Shown here piece by piece: positions 1-10,059 of a stretch of DNA of 15,614 nucleotides. This stretch comes from Nocardioides sp. (GTDB taxonomy: Bacteria; Actinomycetota; Actinomycetes; Propionibacteriales; Nocardioidaceae). The notes beneath the pieces were generated by a model. The model was given only the letters and a program-made list of their open reading frames with translations. It ran no database searches and was not told the DNA's origin. The stretch covers positions 1-15,614 of the forward strand of contig JAOPXF010000399.1 in assembly GCA_025965295.1 (NCBI GenBank), read 5' to 3'. Both the position numbers and the translations under genes were made by a program. Positions within the stretch are counted from its first letter, which is position 1; each line of letters begins with the position of its first letter.

Positions 1-776
1 AGGTCCACAAGGTGGTGCCCAAGAACAAGGTGATCGGCCGGGTCCAGGAGATCCTCGAGGTCGTCGGTCTGAACCCCGAGCACTACAACCGCTACCCCAA
101 CGAGTTCTCCGGCGGCCAGCGCCAGCGGATCGGCATCGCCCGGGCGCTCACCCTGAACCCCAAGCTGCTCGTGGCCGACGAGCCGGTCTCCGCACTCGAC
201 GTGTCGATCCAGGCGCAGGTCGTCAACCTGCTCCAGGACCTCCAGCGCGAGTTCGAGATCGCCTACCTCTTCATCGCCCACGACCTGGCCATCGTGCGGC
301 ACTTCTGCCCCGAGGTCGCGGTGATGTACCTCGGCAAGATCGTGGAGATCGCCGACCGCGAGACGATCTACGGCCACGCACACCACCCGTACACCCAGGC
401 GCTGCTGTCCGCCGTGCCCGACGTCAAGCAGGCAGCCATCGGCGGGCGGCGCGAGCGGATCATGCTCGAGGGCGACGTGCCGTCGCCGATCAACCCGCCG
501 TCGGGCTGCCGGTTCCGCACGCGCTGCCACCTGGCCCAGGAGATCTGCGCCAAGGTCGAGCCGCCGCTGCTGCAGATCGGCGCGCGGCACAAGGTCGCCT
601 GTCACTTCCCGGGGGAGCTGGGCCGGCCGCCGCAGACGCCGGTCACGACCGGCCTCCTCGGCGTCGACAACCAGGGAAGTCCCGTGCCCGGCGCCACGCC
701 GCAGGACATCAACACCGGGTCGAGCTACGCGACCACCTGGTTCGACGTGAAGACGCGGCAGATGGTGTCGGGCTGA
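1..776 (+). CDS. Oligopeptide/dipeptide ABC transporter ATP-binding protein (C-terminal part, 5' end outside window)
   Basis: This is the nucleotide-binding subunit of a peptide importer (OppF/DppF type), which hydrolyses ATP on the cytoplasmic face to drive uptake through OppBC/DppBC-like permeases. The reading frame is open to the left edge, so the Walker A region and true start lie outside the window. Visible are the ABC signature FSGGQRQRIGIARAL (from base 105), Walker B ending LLVADEP, the D-loop SALDVSIQAQVV, and the H-loop IAHDL with its His at 279-281. Next comes the family's C-terminal oligopeptide-transporter extension with HHPYTQALLSAVP and a Cys cluster (GCRFRTRC, then EIC and VAC). 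Related DppD subunits bind an iron-sulfur cluster through such cysteines; whether this one does is inference. The C-terminal tail of about 50 residues after the last Cys is low in recognisable motifs. Family assignment is secure, substrate is not. Confidence 0.95.
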   Translation, partial: VHKVVPKNKVIGRVQEILEVVGLNPEHYNRYPNEFSGGQRQRIGIARALTLNPKLLVADEPVSALDVSIQAQVVNLLQDLQREFEIAYLFIAHDLAIVRHFCPEVAVMYLGKIVEIADRETIYGHAHHPYTQALLSAVPDVKQAAIGGRRERIMLEGDVPSPINPPSGCRFRTRCHLAQEICAKVEPPLLQIGARHKVACHFPGELGRPPQTPVTTGLLGVDNQGSPVPGATPQDINTGSSYATTWFDVKTRQMVSG

Positions 777-809
777 CCGGTCGGTCGAACCCTTCTGGGC
801 CGCACCACC

Positions 810-815
810 TACGGT
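810..815 (+). promoter_or_regulatory. Possible -10 element (TACGGT) before rarA
   Basis: TACGGT matches the actinobacterial TANNNT -10 pattern and ends 7 bases before the in-frame GTG at 823, an arrangement seen in leaderless actinobacterial genes. No convincing -35 hexamer is visible. It overlaps the upstream alternative GTG at 814, so if it is real, translation would start at 823. Confidence 0.25.
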
Positions 816-2199
816 GACGGGTGTGGAGGGACTCTTCGACGCCCCGGGTGCGCCCGGGCGACCGGTCGGGAGCGGAGCGCTCTCGGCCAACACGCACGCG
901 TCCGCGCCGCTAGCGGTGCGGATGCGCCCGCGCACCCTGGACGAGCTGGTGGGGCAGGCTCAGCTCCGCGCGCCCGGCTCGCCGCTGCGCCGCCTCATCG
1001 AGGGTGACCAGCCGATGTCGCTGCTCCTCTGGGGTCCGCCCGGGACCGGCAAGACCACGATCGCCTCGATCGTCAGCCAGCAGACGGACCGCCGGTTCGT
1101 CGAGGTGTCGGCCGTGTCGGCCGGCGTCAAGGAGGTCCGGGCCGCGATCGACGCCGCCCGGTCCGAGCTCGTGGGTGGTGGCCGCGAGACCGTTCTCTTC
1201 GTCGACGAGGTGCACCGCTTCAGCAAGGCCCAGCAGGACGCCCTGCTGCCGGGTGTCGAGAACCGCTGGGTGACCCTGGTCGCGGCCACCACGGAGAACC
1301 CGTTCTTCTCCGTGATCTCGCCGCTGCTGTCTCGCAGCCTCCTGCTGCGGCTGCAGTCCCTGGACGACGACGACATCCGGGCGGTCGTCGCGCATGCGCT
1401 CAGCGACGAGCGCGGGCTCGGCGGGCGGATCAGCGTCGAGGACGACGCCCTCGACCACCTGGTGCGGCTGGCCGGCGGCGACGCACGACGCTCGCTCACC
1501 TACCTCGAGGCGGCGGCCGGCGCAGCCACGTCCCAGGGGCGCGACGTCGTCGACCTGGCCACCGCCGAGACCGCGGTCGACCAGGCGGCGGTGCGCTACG
1601 ACCGTCAGGGCGACCAGCACTACGACGTCACCAGCGCCTTCATCAAGTCGATCCGCGGTTCCGACGCCGACGCCGCCCTGCACTACCTCGCCCGCATGCT
1701 GGAGGCGGGGGAGGACCCGCGCTTCATCGCGCGCCGGCTGATGATCCTCGCGAGCGAGGACATCGGCCTGGCCGACCCCACCGCCCTGACGACCGCGGTC
1801 GCCGCCGCGCAGACCGTGCAGCTGATCGGGATGCCCGAGGCCCAGCTGACGCTCGCCCACGCCACGATCGCGCTCGCTGTGGCGCCGAAGTCGAACGCGG
1901 TCACCGTCGCGATCGGTGCCGCGCGGGCCGACGTACGGGCCGGCAAGATCGGACCGGTGCCGGCCCACCTGCGCGACGCGCACTACTCGGGGGCGAAGGA
2001 CCTCGGGCACGGCTCGGCGTACAAGTACAGCCACGACGAGCCGTTCGGCATCGCGGAGCAGCAGTACGCCCCCGACGTGGTCGCCGACGCGGCGTACTAC
2101 CAGCCCACCAGCCTCGGCGCCGAGGCCGCGATCAAGGAGCGCTGGGAGCGGGTACGCCGCCTGATCCGGGGGTCCGGGGAGCGGAAGGGCTCGCGATAG
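814..2199 (+). CDS. rarA: Replication-associated recombination protein A (RarA/MgsA), AAA+ ATPase
   Basis: RarA is a cytoplasmic AAA+ ATPase related to clamp loaders and RuvB that acts at stalled or gapped replication forks. With the GTG start at 814 the protein has 461 residues, close to family length. It has a short GLFDAPGAP leader, then Walker A GPPGTGKTT (K80), Walker B TVLFVDEVHRF (D131, E132), a sensor-1 region AATTENPFFSV, and a sensor-2-like GGDARRSLTYLE. The C-terminal tetramerisation domain is recognised by the YDRQGDQHYDVTSAFIKSIR and ASEDIGLADP motifs. The 5' end is uncertain. GTG at 814 or GTG at 823 (giving VEGLFDAP, which resembles mycobacterial homologues) are both possible and neither has a clear Shine-Dalgarno sequence. 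The gene sits alone, 37 bases after the transporter gene and 11 bases before the next one. Confidence 0.96.
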   Translation: MTGVEGLFDAPGAPGRPVGSGALSANTHASAPLAVRMRPRTLDELVGQAQLRAPGSPLRRLIEGDQPMSLLLWGPPGTGKTTIASIVSQQTDRRFVEVSAVSAGVKEVRAAIDAARSELVGGGRETVLFVDEVHRFSKAQQDALLPGVENRWVTLVAATTENPFFSVISPLLSRSLLLRLQSLDDDDIRAVVAHALSDERGLGGRISVEDDALDHLVRLAGGDARRSLTYLEAAAGAATSQGRDVVDLATAETAVDQAAVRYDRQGDQHYDVTSAFIKSIRGSDADAALHYLARMLEAGEDPRFIARRLMILASEDIGLADPTALTTAVAAAQTVQLIGMPEAQLTLAHATIALAVAPKSNAVTVAIGAARADVRAGKIGPVPAHLRDAHYSGAKDLGHGSAYKYSHDEPFGIAEQQYAPDVVADAAYYQPTSLGAEAAIKERWERVRRLIRGSGERKGSR

Positions 2200-2202
2200 G
2201 GT
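2197..2202 (+). promoter_or_regulatory. Possible -10 element (TAGGGT) before the gene at 2211
   Basis: TAGGGT fits TANNNT and begins inside the rarA stop region. It ends 8 bases before GTG 2211 and 11 before ATG 2214, so a near-leaderless transcript for the alaS-aro gene string could start here. No good -35 is seen. The same AGGG could instead act as a weak ribosome-binding site. Confidence 0.25.
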
Positions 2203-2210
2203 CGGGCACT

Positions 2211-2711
2211 GTGATGCAGGAGTGGATCGTGCCGTCCGTGCTCGGCGCGCTGGCCCTGCTCGCCCTGGTCCTCGCGATCGTGCTGATGCTCGGCCGCGCC
2301 CGGACCGAGCGCGAGCTGCGCGCCGCGCACGCCGAGGCGGCGTCCCTGCGCGCGCGGCTGGACGACGTCGAGCGTCGCCTGGCGGCACCCGTCCGGCACC
2401 GCGAGCCCCCCGCAGACCCGCCCGAGTACGTCATCACCCATCTCGGCGACACCGACGAGGCGACCCAGGCGCGGATCGAGCCGGCGCTCTTCGCCGACCT
2501 CGTGCTGCGCGAGACGGTAGTCCGGGCCGCGTCCCTGGCCCACGGCGTGCGCGTGGCGCTGGCCCCCGAGGTGCGCAACCGGATCCGCTTCGAGGTCCGC
2601 CGCGAGATCCGCCGGGCCCGCAAGCAGCGGCGTGCGGAGCTCAAGGAGGCCCGCCGGCGGTACGAAGCCACCGAGCGGTCCACCCTCACCGACGACGAGG
2701 ACGCAGCATGA
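2211..2711 (+). CDS. Membrane-anchored coiled-coil protein of unknown function
   Basis: I do not recognise a named family. The 166-residue product starts GTG-ATG (either codon could initiate) and has one hydrophobic segment at about residues 5-27, followed directly by a charged stretch rich in Ala, Arg and Glu with coiled-coil character (residues 30-60). A proline-rich linker (residues 63-72), a middle region and a strongly basic tail rich in Arg and Lys (about residues 125-155) follow, then an acidic end. This suggests a single-pass protein with a cytoplasmic C-terminal body. In Streptomyces a DUF948 membrane/coiled-coil protein occupies the place two genes before alaS. This one has the same general shape, but I cannot see DUF948 similarity. 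It overlaps the next gene by ATGA, so co-translation is likely. Confidence 0.75.
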   Translation: MMQEWIVPSVLGALALLALVLAIVLMLGRARTERELRAAHAEAASLRARLDDVERRLAAPVRHREPPADPPEYVITHLGDTDEATQARIEPALFADLVLRETVVRAASLAHGVRVALAPEVRNRIRFEVRREIRRARKQRRAELKEARRRYEATERSTLTDDEDAA

Positions 2712-2988
2712 GGCGCGGCCTCTGGTTCGTCGCCGGAGCGGGCGCCGGGGTCTATGCGATGGTGCGCGGCCGCCGCGCCGCCGAGGCGCTGACCGCCGAC
2801 GGGCTGCGCGACCGCTGGAGCGGCGTCACCCTCGGTGCGCGGATGTTCCGCGACGAGGTCGCCCAGGGCTCCACCGAGAAGGAAACGGAGTTGCGCGAGC
2901 GCTACGGGCTCGTGCCTCATGGGACACCCGAGCTGGAAGCGGGACGGCACAAGGCCGCCCGCACCGACGACACGGAAGGCAGCACCTG

Positions 2989-2989
<1 letters not shown>
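2708..2989 (+). CDS. Small DUF6167-like protein upstream of alaS
   Basis: This 93-residue product begins at an ATG that overlaps the previous stop (ATGA) and ends in a TGATG overlap with alaS. It starts MRRGLWFVAGAGAGVYAMVR, a short Gly/Ala-rich hydrophobic segment, then AAEALTADGLRDRW and a charged helical part ending in a polar tail. Size, N-terminal pattern (MRRG...AGAGAGVYA...R..AE.LT..GL.DR) and position next to alaS match what I recall of the actinobacterial DUF6167 family, whose function is unknown. The short hydrophobic stretch could be a weak membrane anchor. The assignment is from memory of the pattern. Confidence 0.75.
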
Positions 2990-5676
<2,687 letters not shown>

Positions 5677-5680
5677 GGCG

Positions 5681-6142
5681 TTGCGCCACGGCGTACGGCT
5701 CGGGATCGACCCGGGTGACGCCCGGATCGGGGTCGCGCGCAGCGACCCGTCCGGCCTTCTCGCCACGCCGGTCGAGACGGTCCGCCGGGGCAAGGGGGAC
5801 CTGGCCCGGATCGTCGCGATCGTGGCCGAGGAGGAGGCCGTCGAGATCGTCGTCGGCCTGCCTCGCTCGCTGTCGGGGAGCGAGGGCCCGGCGGCCGTCA
5901 AGGCGCGCACCTTCGCGGCCCAGCTGGCCCGCCGGGTGGCGCCTGTCCCGGTGCGCCTGTGCGACGAGCGGCTGACCACCGTGTCCGCGGAGGCTATGCT
6001 GCGCGACCGTGGCCGCAAGGGCAGCAAGCGACGCGCCGTCGTCGACCAGGCAGCGGCCGTCGTGATCCTGCAGAACGCCCTGGACACCGAACGCGCGACG
6101 GGGACCGCGCCCGGTGAGATCCTCGAGGAGACGCATGAGTGA
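5681..6142 (+). CDS. ruvX: RuvX/YqgF-type RNase H-fold nuclease (putative pre-16S rRNA nuclease)
   Basis: YqgF family proteins have an RNase H-like fold and are implicated in 5' maturation of 16S rRNA; older annotation calls them Holliday junction resolvases. The start is taken at TTG 5681, the only start-like codon in frame between the alaS stop and the first conserved motif, giving 153 residues. Conserved motifs are LGIDPGDARIGVA near the N-terminus (first catalytic Asp), the VVGLPRSLSGSEGPAAV strand and loop, CDERLTTVSAEAML (Glu), and the C-terminal VVDQAAAVVILQNAL (Asp). The gap to alaS is four bases. A GAGG lies only two bases before the TTG, too close to be a normal ribosome-binding site, so expression probably depends on coupling to alaS. 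The 3' end overlaps mltG by eight bases. Confidence 0.95.
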   Translation: MRHGVRLGIDPGDARIGVARSDPSGLLATPVETVRRGKGDLARIVAIVAEEEAVEIVVGLPRSLSGSEGPAAVKARTFAAQLARRVAPVPVRLCDERLTTVSAEAMLRDRGRKGSKRRAVVDQAAAVVILQNALDTERATGTAPGEILEETHE

Positions 6143-7286
6143 CCAGATTCTGGACGACGAGTACGACGAGCAGCCCCCGCCCGCCGGTGGCCGTCGGCGC
6201 AAGCGCCGGGGGTTCAAGGGCTGCCTGGCCGTGATCGTGGCGCTGGCGGTGGTCTTCGGCGGCTTCTACTTCGCCGTCACCAAGGGCGTCGACTTCCTCC
6301 AGAGCCAGTTCTCGTCCGCGAAGGACTTCGACGGTCCCGGCCGCGGCAAGCTCACGTTCGAGGTGCACCAGGGCGACAGCGTCGCCGAGATGGGGCGCAA
6401 CCTGAAGAAGGCCGGCGTCGTGGCCTCGGTCGAGGCGTTCACCGACGCGGCCTCCGCCAACCCCGACTCGACCAAGATCCAGGTGGGCTTCTACCAGCTG
6501 AAGAAGGAGATGAAGTCCTCCGACGTGGTCGAGATCCTCGTCGACCCGGGCAACATCCTGAAGAACAGCGTGACCATCCCCGAGGGGCTGCGGGTCACCG
6601 AGATCCTCGACGTGCTCGCCGACAAGACCGACTTCCCGCGGGCTGCGTTCCAGAAGGTCATCGACAACCCGGGCGAGCTGGGGCTGCCCGACTACGCCGA
6701 GGGCAACCCGGAGGGCTACCTGTTCCCGGCGACGTACGCGTTCGGGCCCAAGGAAACTCCTGAGGGGATGCTCCAGGCCATGGTTGCCCGCTGGCGCCAG
6801 GCAGCGAACGACGCGGATCTGGAGGGCGCCGCGGCGAGGCTCGACTACACGCCCGGTGAGCTGATGACCGTCGCGAGCCTGGTACAGGCCGAGGGACACG
6901 GGAACGACATGCCCAAGATCTCCCGCGTGATCTACAACCGGCTCGAGGATCCTTCGGGCCCCACGGCCGGCTTCCTTCAGATCGATGCGAGCGTCAACTA
7001 CGCCCTGGGTCACCGTTCGATTGCACGGCTCACGATCGCTCAGATCGACGAGGTGGCAGACTCGCCGTACAACACCTACCGGCAGAAGGGTCTCCCGCCC
7101 GGGCCGATCGGTGCCCCTGGCGACGCGGCGATCGAAGCGGCCACCTCGCCGGCGGAGGGGCCGTGGTTGTTCTACGTCACGGTCAACCTCCGGACTGGCG
7201 AGACGAAGTTCACGGATTCCTACTCGGAGTTTCTCGAGTTCTCCACCGAGCTCGACCAGTACTGCGAGACGTCCGACGCCTGCTGA
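6135..7286 (+). CDS. mltG: Endolytic murein transglycosylase MltG (YceG family)
   Basis: MltG cleaves nascent glycan strands of peptidoglycan at the outer face of the membrane. ATG 6135 is preceded at good spacing by GAGGAG (6125-6130) and gives 383 residues. The protein has an acidic, Pro/Arg-rich cytoplasmic N-terminus, one membrane segment (about residues 28-48), and a small LysM-like subdomain (FEVHQGDSVAEMGRNLKKAG). The YceG catalytic domain contains MTVASLVQAEG, where E253 is the presumed catalytic Glu, then SRVIYNRL, FLQIDASVNYALG, SPYNTYRQKGLPPGPIG and VTVNLRTGETKFTDSY. Codon use becomes less GC-biased in the last third, from about base 6750 (GAA, ACT, CCT, GTT, GAT, ATT, GCA, TTG, TTT appear). 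The gene overlaps ruvX by eight bases and is ten bases from aroE. Confidence 0.96.
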   Translation: MSDQILDDEYDEQPPPAGGRRRKRRGFKGCLAVIVALAVVFGGFYFAVTKGVDFLQSQFSSAKDFDGPGRGKLTFEVHQGDSVAEMGRNLKKAGVVASVEAFTDAASANPDSTKIQVGFYQLKKEMKSSDVVEILVDPGNILKNSVTIPEGLRVTEILDVLADKTDFPRAAFQKVIDNPGELGLPDYAEGNPEGYLFPATYAFGPKETPEGMLQAMVARWRQAANDADLEGAAARLDYTPGELMTVASLVQAEGHGNDMPKISRVIYNRLEDPSGPTAGFLQIDASVNYALGHRSIARLTIAQIDEVADSPYNTYRQKGLPPGPIGAPGDAAIEAATSPAEGPWLFYVTVNLRTGETKFTDSYSEFLEFSTELDQYCETSDAC

Positions 7287-7296
7287 TGGGGTTCCC

Positions 7297-8112
7297 ATGA
7301 GGTGTGCGGTGCTCGGCGACCCGATCGGGCACTCGCTGTCGCCGGTGCTGCACCGGGCCGGCTATGCCGCGCTCGGCCTGGACTGGGCGTACGACGCGGT
7401 GCGGGTCGCCGCCGACGGCCTGCCGGGGTTCCTGGCCGGTCTCGACGGCTCGTGGCGAGGGCTGTCGCTGACGATGCCGCTCAAGCGGACCGCGCTGGTG
7501 CTGGCGCCGGAGGTCACGGCCCGGGCGGCCCTCGCGGGAGCGGCCAACACGCTCGTGCTGGACGAGGGGCGGGTCGTCGTGGCGGACAACACCGACCTCC
7601 CCGGCGCCGTCGCCGCCGTCCGCGAGAGGTACGACGGACCGGTCACCGCCGGCACCGTGCTCGGTGGGGGTGCGACGGCCGCGTCCACGGGGCTGGCCCT
7701 GTGCGAGCTGGGCGCGTCGACGGTCACGCTGCTGGTGCGCTCGCCCGACCGGGCCGCCGAGGCGGTCGCGGCGGTCGCGCGGCACCCTTCGGGGCCCCGG
7801 GTCGTGGTGGGCTCGCTCGCCGGTGACCCGGTGCAGGGCGAGGTCGTCGTCTCGACGATCCCCGCGCAGGCCCAGGACGCCGAGCTCGTGGCCCGCTGTG
7901 CCGACGTCCCGGTGGTCTTCGAGGCGCTCTACGACCCCTGGCCGACGCCGCTGGCGGCCGCTGCCGCCGATCGGGTGCTGGTCGGGGGCCTCGACCTCCT
8001 GGTCCACCAGGCCGCGCTGCAGTTCCGGCTCTTCACCGGGCACGACGCACCGCTCGACCGCATGCGCCGCGCCGGCGAGGTCGCCCTCGCCGACCGCCAG
8101 TCCCGGGCATGA
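7297..8112 (+). CDS. aroE: Shikimate dehydrogenase (NADP+)
   Basis: AroE reduces 3-dehydroshikimate to shikimate with NADPH. ATG 7297 follows GGGG at five bases and gives 271 residues, the family length. The substrate-binding domain has GHSLSPVLH and SLTMPLK with catalytic K63, then AANTLV and DNTDLPG with catalytic D100. The nucleotide-binding domain has the Gly-rich loop LGGGATAAST. The C-terminus carries GLDLLVHQAALQFRLFTG with the substrate-contacting Gln. The SLTMPLK form, with Ser where many bacteria have Asn (NVT.P.K), is as in other actinobacteria. It ends in an ATGA overlap with the prepilin-peptidase-like gene. Confidence 0.97.
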   Translation: MRCAVLGDPIGHSLSPVLHRAGYAALGLDWAYDAVRVAADGLPGFLAGLDGSWRGLSLTMPLKRTALVLAPEVTARAALAGAANTLVLDEGRVVVADNTDLPGAVAAVRERYDGPVTAGTVLGGGATAASTGLALCELGASTVTLLVRSPDRAAEAVAAVARHPSGPRVVVGSLAGDPVQGEVVVSTIPAQAQDAELVARCADVPVVFEALYDPWPTPLAAAAADRVLVGGLDLLVHQAALQFRLFTGHDAPLDRMRRAGEVALADRQSRA

Positions 8113-8840
8113 CCCACCTCGACACCGCGGTCGTGGCCGCCGTCGTCTCCCTGGCCACTGGCCAGCTGGTGCCGGCGCTCATCGCCCGGCTCCCGGAGCC
8201 CGAGCTGTCCGACGGGCCGGACGTGGACGCGATCGCGGAGGGGCCCAAGGAGCTCTTCGTCGACGTGGCGGCTGCTCCCGGCCTGCTCCTGAAGTGCGCG
8301 CTGGCCAGCGCCGTCGCCGGCGGGCTCGCGGGACTCGCGCTGGGGTGGGTCTGGGCCCTGCTGTTCGTGCTGTTCCTGGTGCCCGTGGGCGTCGCGCTCG
8401 CGGTCGTCGACCACCGGACCAGGCTGCTGCCCACCAGGATCGTCAACCCCGCGACGCTCGTGGTCGCCGGCCTCGTCGTCGTCTGCTGGTTCCTCGACCG
8501 CGACCTGGCCGCCCTGGAGCGCGCTGGCATCGGCCTCGTCGCCGCCCGGACGTTCTTCTGGTTGCTGTGGCGGGTGCACTCGTCGGGCATGGGCTTCGGG
8601 GACGTCCGGCTCGCCGGGATGCTGGGGTGCGCGCTCGGCTACCTGGGCTGGCCGCAGCTCGTGGTGGGGCTCTACAGCGGCTTCCTGGTCTTCGGGCTGC
8701 CGGGGCTGCTGCTCGCCGTCGTACGGCGCGACCGGGCGGTGCTGCGGACGGCCTTCCCGTTCGGGCCGTTCATGCTCGTCGGCGCCCTGGTCGGCGTGGT
8801 CGTGGGCGAGCCGCTGGTCGCCAGTCTCGTCGCCGGGTGA
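8109..8840 (+). CDS. Prepilin peptidase-like A24 family aspartic membrane protease
   Basis: A24 peptidases are polytopic membrane aspartic proteases that cut leader peptides of type IV pilin-like proteins at the cytoplasmic face. The 243-residue product has about six or seven hydrophobic segments and both catalytic aspartates: D101 in VVDHRTRLLPTRI and D165 in GMGFGDVRLA. The N-terminal cytosolic methyltransferase domain with its CxxC pairs, found in PilD, is missing. In its place is a 45-residue acidic linker after ARLPEPE, so N-methylation of substrates is not expected. The gene sits between aroE and aroC as in mycobacteria, and no pilin or Tad gene is in the window, so the substrate is unknown. 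ATGA overlap with aroE. Confidence 0.9.
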   Translation: MTHLDTAVVAAVVSLATGQLVPALIARLPEPELSDGPDVDAIAEGPKELFVDVAAAPGLLLKCALASAVAGGLAGLALGWVWALLFVLFLVPVGVALAVVDHRTRLLPTRIVNPATLVVAGLVVVCWFLDRDLAALERAGIGLVAARTFFWLLWRVHSSGMGFGDVRLAGMLGCALGYLGWPQLVVGLYSGFLVFGLPGLLLAVVRRDRAVLRTAFPFGPFMLVGALVGVVVGEPLVASLVAG

Positions 8841-8880
8841 CCGGGGGCGGGCTCGATCCCCGGGATGAAAGACTGACCAC

Positions 8881-10059
8881 ATGCTGCGTTGGCTCACCGC
8901 GGGCGAGTCCCACGGCCCGTCCCTGGTCGCGATCCTCGAGGGGCTGCCGGCCCACGTCCAGGTGACGACGGCCGACATCCAGGACTCCCTGGCCCGGCGG
9001 CGCCTCGGCTACGGCCGCGGCGCCCGGATGAAGTTCGAGCAGGACGAGGTCACGATCACCGGCGGCGTGCGCCACGGGAGCACGATGGGCGGGCCGGTCG
9101 CGATCGAGGTGGGCAACACCGAGTGGCCCAAGTGGGACAAGGTGATGTCAGCCGACCCGGTCGACACGGTCGAGCTCGAGGCGCTGGCCCGCAACGCGGC
9201 CCTGACCCGACCGCGGCCCGGCCATGCCGACCTGGCCGGCATGCAGAAGTACGACTTCGAGGAGGCCCGCCCCATTCTCGAGCGCGCCTCGGCCCGCGAG
9301 ACGGCGGCACGGGTGGCCCTCGGCCGGGTGGCCAGCAACTTCCTCGAGCAGTCCGTGGGCGCGCGCATCGTGTCCCACGTGATCGAGCTCGGCGGCGTCC
9401 GGGCCCCCGACGGCCTCTGGCCGCAGCCCGACGACGTGGCCCGCCTCGACGAGAACCCCGTGCGCTGCCTCGACCCCGACGCGGCGGCCGCGATGGTGGC
9501 CGCTATCGACCAGGCCCACAAGGACGGCGACACCCTCGGCGGTGTGGTGGAGGTCGTGGTCCATGGCCTGCCGCCGGGCCTCGGGTCGCACGTCCACTGG
9601 GACCGCCGCCTCGACTCGCGGCTGGCGGGTGCGCTGATGGGCATCCAGGCGATCAAGGGGGTCGAGGTCGGCGACGGCTTCGCGCTCGCCGCCACACCCG
9701 GCTCGCTGGCCCACGACGAGATGGTGCCGACCGACGAGGGGATCCGTCGCGTCAGCGGCCGCTCCGGGGGGACCGAGGGCGGCATGACCACCGGCGAGGT
9801 GCTGCGGGTGCGCGCGGCGATGAAGCCGATCGCCACGGTGCCCAAGGCGCTGCGCACGGTCGACGTGGCCACCGGCGAGGAGGCCGTGGCCCACCACCAG
9901 CGCTCCGACGTGTGCGCCGTCCCGGCGGCCGGCATCGTCGCGGAGGCGATGGTGGCCCTGGTGCTCGCCGACGCCGTCCTGGAGAAGTTCGGCGGCGACT
10001 CGGTGCGCGAGACCCGCCGCAACGCCGAGAACTACCTGGACACGCTGAGGTTCAGGTGA
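8881..10059 (+). CDS. aroC: Chorismate synthase
   Basis: AroC makes chorismate from 5-enolpyruvylshikimate 3-phosphate using reduced FMN. The product has 392 residues from ATG 8881, a normal length. Signatures are GESHG with H11 near the N-terminus, the FMN/phosphate-binding run RRRLGYGRGARM (residues 39-50), GRSGGTEGGMTTGE, and RSDVCAVPAAGIVAEAM near the C-terminus. A 40-base gap separates it from the A24 gene, the only non-trivial gap in the gene string; no clear promoter is seen there, and the GAAAG at about ten bases is a weak ribosome-binding site. The stop overlaps the aroK start (GTGA). The overlap with aroK and aroB indicates one transcript for consecutive shikimate steps. Confidence 0.98.
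   Translation: MLRWLTAGESHGPSLVAILEGLPAHVQVTTADIQDSLARRRLGYGRGARMKFEQDEVTITGGVRHGSTMGGPVAIEVGNTEWPKWDKVMSADPVDTVELEALARNAALTRPRPGHADLAGMQKYDFEEARPILERASARETAARVALGRVASNFLEQSVGARIVSHVIELGGVRAPDGLWPQPDDVARLDENPVRCLDPDAAAAMVAAIDQAHKDGDTLGGVVEVVVHGLPPGLGSHVHWDRRLDSRLAGALMGIQAIKGVEVGDGFALAATPGSLAHDEMVPTDEGIRRVSGRSGGTEGGMTTGEVLRVRAAMKPIATVPKALRTVDVATGEEAVAHHQRSDVCAVPAAGIVAEAMVALVLADAVLEKFGGDSVRETRRNAENYLDTLRFR
10047..10050 (+). promoter_or_regulatory. Ribosome-binding site (GAGG) deciding the aroK start
   Basis: GAGG lies five bases before GTG 10056 and 29 before the alternative ATG 10080, which has no Shine-Dalgarno sequence of its own. This favours the GTG overlapping the aroC stop as the aroK start. 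Confidence 0.6.

Noticed and set aside
775..782. Palindrome GACCGGTC at the end of the transporter gene
   Set aside because: An 8-base palindrome is expected by chance in this base composition and has no supporting context.
910..2388. Minus-strand open frame of 492 codons opposite rarA
   Set aside because: Antisense shadow of a clear rarA; no domain pattern.
7286..7296. ATG at 7286 as aroE start
   Set aside because: Out of frame with aroE; ATG 7297 is in frame with GGGG at good spacing.
8841..8880. Promoter before aroC
   Set aside because: Only 40 bases, and no TANNNT hexamer or -35 pair could be found; read-through from the A24 gene is more likely.
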